NCBI GenBank assembly: GCA_017540285.1
Contig: JAFYBI010000389.1
Coordinates: 1 to 9,871 of the forward strand
DNA length: 9,871 nt
Direction of reading: 5' to 3'
From: Clostridia bacterium
GTDB lineage: Bacteria; Bacillota; Clostridia; Oscillospirales; CAG-272
The position numbers and the translations under genes were made by a program. Shown here one piece after another: positions 5,371 through 9,871 of the stretch; the first letter of the stretch is position 1; each line of letters starts with the position of its first letter. The notes under the pieces were generated by a model that worked only from the letters and a program-made list of their open reading frames with translations, did no database searches and was not told the DNA's origin.

Positions 5371-6210
5371 ATGAAGAAGGGCGACAGCATGATCGTCGAG
5401 CGGGCGATGGAGCTCTGGCGGGCTTCGGCGTACGAGATCGCCGCGACGGACTTCTGCTCCCCCGCCGAAAAGCGGGAAATCTATAACGAACTCAACGCCC
5501 GGATCGGAAGCGGCATGTCCCGATGCTTTTTCTGGGGCGGCTGCCGTGGCGCCGAACGTGGCGTCACGGTTTTTTTGCCGGAGTGGTACCTGCCCGCGGA
5601 CGCGCCGGCTCACCATATGCCCCTTGACGAGGCGCGCACGGACGCCTTCGCCGCGTTCCTCTGCGAGAACCCCGACGTCCTCGCCGAGATCCCCGTGACG
5701 GCTCTGTCCGTGAAGGGAAGCGGGTTCCGGGAGCTCGGGCACCGGGACTTCATGGGCGGGATCCTCTCGCTCGGCGTCGACCGCTCGGTCATCGGGGACA
5801 TCGCGGTGCTTTCCCCGTCGGAGGCTCTCGTCTTCGCGCACAAAAAGATCGTGCCGTACCTCGTCTCCGAGCTGACGCGGATCGGCCGCGACGCCGTCCG
5901 TGTCGAAGAAGCCCGGATCGCGCCGGATTTTATCCTCCCGCGTCGGTTTGAGGAGATCCCGGTCGTCGTGTCCTCGCCGCGCCTCGACGGGGTGGTGAAG
6001 GCCCTGTGCGGCAAGTCGCGCGAGGCGGCGGCGGAGATGGTGCGGGAGGGGCTGTGCGAGGTCAATTACGCCGTCTGTACGGACGTTTCGAAGGAGCTCT
6101 CGGCGGGGGACGTCCTCTCCGTCCGGGGCGTCGGGAAATTCGTCGTCGGCGAGGTCACCGGCTCCACGAAGAGCGGGCGGCTGCGGATGGCGTGCAGAAA
6201 ATACGTATAA
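5371..6210 (+). CDS. ylmH: YlmH S4-domain RNA-binding protein
   Basis: This 279-aa protein is of usual family length. YlmH binds the 50S subunit and has been linked in Bacillus to ribosome-associated quality control; it also sits in the division cluster of most Gram-positives. The N-terminal and middle parts carry the YlmH-specific domain, including HRDFMGGILSLGVDR (124-138) followed by IGDI. A C-terminal S4 RNA-binding domain covers about 203-262 (RLDGVV, then GLCEVNYAV and AGDVLSVRGVGKFVVGEV). GAGGTG just upstream supports the ATG at 5371; an in-frame ATG at 5389 is a possible alternative. It is co-transcribed with yggT. Confidence 0.94.
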   Translation: MKKGDSMIVERAMELWRASAYEIAATDFCSPAEKREIYNELNARIGSGMSRCFFWGGCRGAERGVTVFLPEWYLPADAPAHHMPLDEARTDAFAAFLCENPDVLAEIPVTALSVKGSGFRELGHRDFMGGILSLGVDRSVIGDIAVLSPSEALVFAHKKIVPYLVSELTRIGRDAVRVEEARIAPDFILPRRFEEIPVVVSSPRLDGVVKALCGKSREAAAEMVREGLCEVNYAVCTDVSKELSAGDVLSVRGVGKFVVGEVTGSTKSGRLRMACRKYV

Positions 6211-6250
6211 AGCAAGATCAAGGACCGCGTGATGCGGGAGGAGGACCGTC

Positions 6251-7465
6251 ATGGCGAAAGATTTCAGAAAGAAGGACTTCGGGCGCGCGCTCAGAGGCTA
6301 CGCCGTCGAGGAAGTGGACAAATACCTCGAGGCGGTGACCGCGGAATACCGCCGGCTGGAAAAGCGGTCCTGGGAGACGTCGAAACAGCTTGCCGACGCC
6401 GAAAAGCGCCTCGAGGAATACGCCGCCGCGGAAGCGGATGCCGCGGAAACCCTCGACGCCGCCGATGCGATCCTCGCGGATGCGAAGCGGCAGTCCGAGG
6501 CGATTTTGGCCGAAGCCCGCGAGACCGCGTCGAAGGAGGCCGAGAGCATCCTGAACGAAGCGGGCGACGCGGCTGCCAAAACGAAGGACGACGCCCTGAT
6601 CCTGCGCCGCAAGGCCGAAAGCCTCCTCCGGGAAGCCGACGACGCCAGAGAAGCCGCGGATGCCGCCCGCGCGAAGGCATGGGAGGAGATCTCCGCGGAG
6701 CGGGACGAAGCCGTCCGGCTGCGGAAGGAGACGGAGGCGCTGAAACGGGAAGCCGCCGAGGCCGCACGGTCGGCTGGCGAGCGCGCGCAGAAGCTCGAGA
6801 GGGCGGTCTCCGCGTTCCTTTCGGACGTCGAGGCCTTCCGGAGCGCGACGGAGTCCATGGCGAACGCCCAGCGCAACGCCGCGCAGAACTTCACGAAGGA
6901 CACCGAGAACTTCCTCGCGCTCCTGCGGTCCGGTACAGACCGGAAAACGGCGGAGGCGGAACGTGCCGACGCGGAGGAAGCGATCGCCGGCGGTGCGTTC
7001 CCGGGCATCGAGCAGGCCGTCGCGGCGATGAAGGATCTGATCGTCGAGATCCCGGACGACCCGGATTACCCGGACGACGGGGACGAAGCGGATGACGAAG
7101 CCGTCTTCGAAGATCCCGAGACCTTCGAGGAGCCCGAGGCAGACCCCGCCATGGAAGACCCGGACGCGGAAGAGGTGTCCGATGAGGCCGACGCGCCCGC
7201 GGAGCCGGACGTGCCCGAAGGACCGGACGCCGGGATCGACGAGCCCCTGACGCCCGCCGACAAGCTCGAAAGCAGCATCCGCGCGCTCCTCGGCGAAGAG
7301 CCCCGCAAGGAGGGCCGCTCCGCGCTTGACCTGCTCGATTTCGAAGAGCCGGATTCCAGCCGCCCGCCGTATAAGGACGTCGATTTCGAGGCCCTGACCG
7401 CCTCCCTGCGCCGCGACGAGGCGGAGAAGCCCGCGGACGCAGACGACGCGGACGACGACGAATGA
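6251..7465 (+). CDS. divIVA: DivIVA-domain septum/pole protein with long acidic C-terminus
   Basis: This 404-aa protein is far longer than Bacillus DivIVA (about 164 aa). The N-terminal DivIVA domain covers about 4-45 and contains KKDFGRALRGYAVEEVDKYL; L14-R15 match the membrane-inserting F-R pair of the family, which senses curved membrane at the septum. Residues about 45-225 are an Ala/Glu/Arg-rich coiled coil that should drive oligomerisation. Residues about 265-345 are an acidic, Pro-rich disordered stretch, followed by a short semi-conserved part (about 335-390) and a poly-Asp end. AGGAGG (6239-6244) lies 6 bases before the ATG. A 40-base gap separates it from ylmH, with no clear promoter. 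The stop overlaps the lspA start by 4 bases. Confidence 0.92.
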   Translation: MAKDFRKKDFGRALRGYAVEEVDKYLEAVTAEYRRLEKRSWETSKQLADAEKRLEEYAAAEADAAETLDAADAILADAKRQSEAILAEARETASKEAESILNEAGDAAAKTKDDALILRRKAESLLREADDAREAADAARAKAWEEISAERDEAVRLRKETEALKREAAEAARSAGERAQKLERAVSAFLSDVEAFRSATESMANAQRNAAQNFTKDTENFLALLRSGTDRKTAEAERADAEEAIAGGAFPGIEQAVAAMKDLIVEIPDDPDYPDDGDEADDEAVFEDPETFEEPEADPAMEDPDAEEVSDEADAPAEPDVPEGPDAGIDEPLTPADKLESSIRALLGEEPRKEGRSALDLLDFEEPDSSRPPYKDVDFEALTASLRRDEAEKPADADDADDDE

Positions 7466-8070
7466 GCCCCCGAATTTCCGAAAAGAAAGCACGAAGCCAC
7501 ATGATCATCACCATCCTTGTTATCGTTCTGTCCGTCGTCGCCGATCAGGTGTCGAAGCACTTCCTCGCGGCGTTCCTCACCGGTCTTGAGAACCGCTCGT
7601 ACCGTCTCATCCCCGACGTCCTCCACCTCACCTACCTCGAAAACCGCGGCGCGGCCTTCGGGATGCTCTCGGAGCACCGCTGGGTCTTCATGGTCTTCTC
7701 GGTCGTCGGCATCGCGGCGATCCTCTTGCTCGTGGCGAAGGAGAAGCCGGCGAGCCGGTGGGTGCAGGTCGCGGCGGGGCTGATCGCGGGCGGCGGCATC
7801 GCCAACATGATCGACCGGGTGCGCCTCGGCTACGTCGTGGACTTCATCGACTGCCGCTTTGTCGATTTCTACGTCTTCAACATCGCGGATTCCTGCGTCA
7901 CCGTCGGATGCGCGATCTATTTCGTCGCGGTCCTCGTCGAGGAGATCCGCGCTTACCGGAAAAAGAAGGCGGACGGGACCCCGGAGGAGACGGCCGATAC
8001 GCCCGGCGCTCCCGAGGGGGAAGGATCCGCTCCCGAGGCGGAAGAGAAGGAGCGGCGCGGCGATGCATGA
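7462..8070 (+). CDS. lspA: Lipoprotein signal peptidase LspA
   Basis: This 202-aa inner-membrane aspartyl peptidase removes signal peptides from diacylated prolipoproteins. Four membrane helices are visible (about 13-33, 74-91, 101-117 and 140-160). Conserved family residues are D28 in ADQVSK, N61-R62-G63 in LENRGAAFG, the catalytic D118 in GGGIANMIDR, and the second catalytic D143 in FNIADS. The ATGA overlap with divIVA suggests coupled translation, since no good ribosome site is present; an in-frame ATG at 7501 is an alternative start. The last 35-40 residues are an acidic Pro/Glu/Ala tail not needed by the family. One likely client in this window is the CapA-like lipoprotein. Confidence 0.95.
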   Translation: MSPRISEKKARSHMIITILVIVLSVVADQVSKHFLAAFLTGLENRSYRLIPDVLHLTYLENRGAAFGMLSEHRWVFMVFSVVGIAAILLLVAKEKPASRWVQVAAGLIAGGGIANMIDRVRLGYVVDFIDCRFVDFYVFNIADSCVTVGCAIYFVAVLVEEIRAYRKKKADGTPEETADTPGAPEGEGSAPEAEEKERRGDA

Positions 8071-9043
8071 CGAGGCCGAAGACATCCTCTCCGTCCTGTG
8101 CGGAGACGAGGAAGCCGGGGTCCGCCTCGACGCGTTTGCCGCCGCGCATGCCGGGATCTCCCGCGCCCGCGCGCAGAAGCTGATCGAGGACGGGGACATC
8201 ACGCTGAACGGCCGGGCGGCGAAGAAAAACGAAAAGCTCTCGCCGGGCGACCGGGTCGAGATCGCCTTCCCGGAGACGGAGGACGCCGAGGCCGAGCCCG
8301 AGGACATCCCCCTCGACGTGGTCTGGGAGGACGGCGACATCATCGTCGTCAACAAGCCCGCCGGCATGGTGGTGCATCCCGCGCCGGGACACGCCTCGGG
8401 GACGCTCGTGAACGCGCTCCTGTGGCACTGCGGCGACTCGCTCTCCGGCATCGGCGGCGTGAACCGGCCGGGGATCGTGCACCGGATCGACCGGGACACC
8501 TCGGGGCTGATCTGCGCGGCCAAGAACGACCGGGCGCACGCCTCGCTCGCCGAGCAGCTGAGGACCCATGCGATGCACCGTGAATACCGCATGATCGTCA
8601 CGGGAAACCTGCGCGAAGAGGAAGGCACGGTCGACGCGCCGATCGGGCGGCATCCGACGGACCGCAAGAAGATGGCGGTGATCCGGCCCGGCACGAAGAA
8701 CGGCGGCCATGCGCGGGAGGCCGTCACGCACTGGCAGACGATCGAGCGGTATCCGTCGTCCGGGTTCACGTATGCCGGGGCGGTGCTCGAGACCGGGCGG
8801 ACGCATCAGATCCGCGTGCACATGGCGTACATCGGGCATCCGCTGATGGGCGACACGCTTTACGGCGGCGGACACACCCCCTTCGAGCGGCATTACCGGT
8901 CCCTCCTCGACGGGCAGATGCTCCATGCCGCCGCGCTCGTGCTCAAGCATCCGCGGACCGGGGAGGAAATGCGGTTCGAGACGCCCCTGCCGGCGGGCTT
9001 CGGAGAAATGCTCGCCGTTCTGCGGGCAAGAGAAGACAGTTGA
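8063..9043 (+). CDS. rluD: RluD-type large-subunit rRNA pseudouridine synthase
   Basis: This 326-aa protein is of the RluA/RluD family, which makes pseudouridines in 23S rRNA (helix 69 for RluD). Residues about 18-68 form an N-terminal S4 domain (RLDAFAAAHAGISRARAQKL). The catalytic domain begins near 85; HRIDRDTSG (140-148) carries the catalytic D143, and VVNKPAGMVVHP and TGRTHQIRVHMAYIGHPLMGD are family motifs. The ATG at 8063 has GAAGGAG (8046-8052) 10 bases upstream and overlaps lspA by 8 bases. The frame is open further upstream, but that region is lspA read out of frame. RluD versus a paralogue with another rRNA site cannot be settled from sequence alone. Confidence 0.93.
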   Translation: MHDEAEDILSVLCGDEEAGVRLDAFAAAHAGISRARAQKLIEDGDITLNGRAAKKNEKLSPGDRVEIAFPETEDAEAEPEDIPLDVVWEDGDIIVVNKPAGMVVHPAPGHASGTLVNALLWHCGDSLSGIGGVNRPGIVHRIDRDTSGLICAAKNDRAHASLAEQLRTHAMHREYRMIVTGNLREEEGTVDAPIGRHPTDRKKMAVIRPGTKNGGHAREAVTHWQTIERYPSSGFTYAGAVLETGRTHQIRVHMAYIGHPLMGDTLYGGGHTPFERHYRSLLDGQMLHAAALVLKHPRTGEEMRFETPLPAGFGEMLAVLRAREDS

Positions 9044-9109
9044 TCGCGTTCCGGGGCGGCTTTTTGTGCATGGTGCACATATACCCCCGGAAAGATTCAA
9101 CTGTCTTTT
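9031..9109 (+). terminator. Long nested intrinsic terminator after rluD
   Basis: Three nested stems are seen. The outer stem pairs AGAAGACAGTTGA (9031-9043) with TCAACTGTCTTTT (9097-9109). The middle stem pairs TTCCGGGG (9049-9056) with CCCCGGAA (9085-9092). The inner stem pairs TGTGCA (9065-9070) with TGCACA (9074-9079). The outer stem begins inside the last rluD codons, and its 3' end is a short T tract. It separates the division unit from the metal module, whose -35 begins 13 bases later. Confidence 0.65.
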
Positions 9110-9121
9110 GACGATCCGGCG

Positions 9122-9150
9122 TTGACAAAATTCTCGAAAGAGTTTATAAT
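9122..9150 (+). promoter_or_regulatory. Consensus sigma-A promoter of the arsR-type repressor gene
   Basis: TTGACA (9122-9127) and TATAAT (9145-9150) are exact consensus hexamers with a 17-bp spacer. This is the strongest promoter in the window. Its predicted start, near 9157, falls on the operator, as expected for a promoter held down by a repressor. Confidence 0.92.
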
Positions 9151-9155
9151 GGCAT

Positions 9156-9175
9156 AGTTGAACAAGTATTCAACT
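9156..9175 (+). promoter_or_regulatory. SmtB/CzrA-type operator 1 (autoregulation)
   Basis: A perfect inverted repeat, AGTTGAA (9156-9162) and TTCAACT (9169-9175), has a 6-base centre. It contains TGAA-N6-TTCA, the known core of SmtB/CzrA-family operators. It covers the predicted transcription start, so bound repressor would block initiation or escape. Confidence 0.85.
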
Positions 9176-9193
9176 TTGCCGGGGAGGAACACC

Positions 9194-9550
9194 GTGGCAA
9201 AGAAAATGACCTGCGAATCCGAAGGCATCCACGAGGAGGTCGTGCGGTTCGTGAAGGACCTCCTGTCGGAGCGGGAGGAATACGACGATCTCGCGTCGCT
9301 GTTCAAGCTGTTCGGCGACGGGACGAGGGTCCAGATCCTGCACGCGCTGGAACAGCGGGAGATGTGCGTCTGCGATCTCGCCGCGCTGCTCGGCGTGACG
9401 AAGTCGGCGGTGTCGCACCAGCTGGCGGCCCTGCGCCTCGCGAACCTCGTGAAGTTCCGCCGCGAAGGCCAGATCGTGTATTATGCCCTCGCCGACGAGC
9501 ACGTCAAGACGATCCTCGACATCGGATTCGAACACCTGAGAGAAGAATAA
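9194..9550 (+). CDS. ArsR/SmtB-family metal-sensing transcriptional repressor
   Basis: This 118-aa winged-helix repressor is expected to leave its operator when zinc, cadmium or a similar metal binds. The GTG at 9194 has GGAGG (9183-9187) six bases upstream; an in-frame TTG at 9158 lies in the operator and is ruled out. The DNA-reading helix is GVTKSAVSHQLAAL (67-80). Two metal-site sets are visible. C7, C58 and C60 (in MCVCDL) match the cysteine site of CadC-like sensors. D101, H103, H114 and E117 reproduce the D-x-H, H-x2-E spacing of the alpha-5 zinc site of SmtB/CzrA. CadC's second N-terminal cysteine (position 11) is absent; H13 is nearby. The neighbouring His-rich protein fits zinc or cadmium efflux control. 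The exact metal is unknown. Confidence 0.92.
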   Translation: MAKKMTCESEGIHEEVVRFVKDLLSEREEYDDLASLFKLFGDGTRVQILHALEQREMCVCDLAALLGVTKSAVSHQLAALRLANLVKFRREGQIVYYALADEHVKTILDIGFEHLREE

Positions 9551-9599
9551 CGGACGGCTCCCCTGCCGCCTCTTCCCCCGGGGTGAACGATTCCCCGAA

Positions 9600-9619
9600 A
9601 GTTGAATACTTGCTCAAAT
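9600..9619 (+). promoter_or_regulatory. SmtB/CzrA-type operator 2, upstream of the His-rich gene
   Basis: The 20 bases here match the reverse complement of operator 1 at 18 positions. The left arm AGTTGAA is intact, and the right arm has two changes, giving TGAA-N6-CTCA. AATAAT (9617-9622) is a possible -10 overlapping the site, but no good -35 is seen. It may repress a weak second promoter or act on readthrough from the repressor gene. The gap 9551-9639 holds no other clear feature. Confidence 0.75.
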
Positions 9620-9639
9620 AATCACTTTCGAGGTGCGCT

Positions 9640-9871
9640 ATGGAAAAGACCGGACCGGAATCCCGTCATGAACAGGAACTCGAGCATGAGCACGAGCACG
9701 AACATGAGCACCGTCACGAGCACGAACACGAACATGAGCACGAGCACCGGCATGAGCATGAACATGAGCACGAGCACGGACACGGGCATGAACACGGGCA
9801 TGAACACGGGCACAGTCATCATCACGACCACGGCCACGGCGAAGAAGAAGAGAATACCGCACTCCGGGTGA
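9640..9871 (+). CDS. His-rich N-terminus of a probable cation diffusion facilitator (partial, C-terminus outside window)
   Basis: The frame is open for 77 codons from the ATG at 9640 to the edge, with GAGGTG (9630-9635) 4 bases upstream. Residues 16-66 alternate His with Glu, Gly or Arg at almost every second position; 28 of the 77 residues are His. After four glutamates (68-71) the chain turns to NTALRV, like the run-in to the first membrane helix of CDF (CzcD/ZitB-type) zinc/cadmium exporters. Such His-rich tails bind metal in the cytoplasm and hand it to, or buffer it near, the transporter. HypB, a ZIP transporter or a CobW-type protein could also carry a similar tail, but the ArsR/SmtB repressor and shared operator favour efflux. 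Confidence 0.7.
   Translation, partial: MEKTGPESRHEQELEHEHEHEHEHRHEHEHEHEHEHRHEHEHEHEHGHGHEHGHEHGHSHHHDHGHGEEEENTALRV
9685..9837 (+). repeat. Low-complexity CAY-GAR repeat encoding the His-Glu tract
   Basis: Short GAGCAC/GAACAT-type units repeat in frame across this stretch, coding for (His-Glu)n and then (His-Gly/Glu)n. Histidine uses both CAC and CAT and glutamate both GAG and GAA. The mixed codons suggest selection for the peptide and reduce exact DNA repetition. The tract length may still vary by slippage. Confidence 0.8.

Noticed and set aside
6205..6211. TATAAA before divIVA as a promoter
   Set aside because: No -35-like sequence lies 15-19 bp upstream and no TG extension is present; it overlaps the end of ylmH.
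6218..7492. 424-codon minus-strand frame opposite divIVA
   Set aside because: It is a shadow of the Ala/Glu/Asp-rich divIVA codons, has no motif, and divIVA is supported by domain, ribosome site and context.
9094..9104. TTCAACT at 9096-9102 as a third repressor site
   Set aside because: It matches only one operator arm; the partner arm at the right distance is absent, and the bases belong to the outer terminator stem.
9685..9837. Possible CRISPR-like or satellite repeat
   Set aside because: The units are in-frame His/Glu codons without spacers, have no dyad symmetry, and sit in a frame with a good ribosome site and start.

Overview
The window looks like chromosomal DNA from a high-GC member of the Firmicutes, most likely Clostridia. 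The order yggS (ylmE)-sepF (ylmF)-yggT (ylmG)-ylmH-divIVA-lspA-rluD is the classic Gram-positive division/ylm neighbourhood. Shine-Dalgarno sequences are strong, GTG and TTG starts occur, and promoters are sigma-A-like, several with a TG-extended -10. Genus cannot be set from this sequence. No tRNA, rRNA, CRISPR array, IS element or phage gene was seen.

Layout. Bases 1-401 (minus strand) hold the N-terminal part of a lipoprotein with a Pro/Glu-rich linker and the start of a probable CapA-type domain; it runs off the left edge. A divergent intergenic region (402-598) carries one promoter for each direction. On the plus strand follow truB (tRNA pseudouridine-55 synthase) and a signal-less C39-like papain-fold protein, coupled by an ATGA overlap. 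A tandemly duplicated -10 element at 2251-2274 then begins a new unit: a single-pass HlyD/MFP-like membrane protein, yggS, sepF, yggT, ylmH, divIVA, lspA and rluD. A second promoter lies inside the 3' end of yggS and should give sepF and the genes after it extra transcription. A long nested hairpin with a short T tract ends the unit right after rluD.

The right end (9122-9871) is a separate metal-resistance module. It has a near-consensus promoter whose start site is covered by a perfect SmtB/CzrA-type operator, an ArsR/SmtB repressor carrying both the cysteine and the alpha-5 metal-site residues, a second almost identical operator, and the first 77 codons of a protein with an extreme His-Glu repeat, probably a cation diffusion facilitator (zinc/cadmium efflux). 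That gene is cut by the right edge.

How the genes fit together. SepF, YggT and DivIVA act at the membrane in septum placement and assembly. YggS controls pyridoxal phosphate balance, YlmH works in ribosome-associated quality control, and LspA and RluD serve lipoprotein maturation and 23S rRNA modification. The MFP-like and C39-like genes are the least understood members. The metal module appears independent of the cluster before it.
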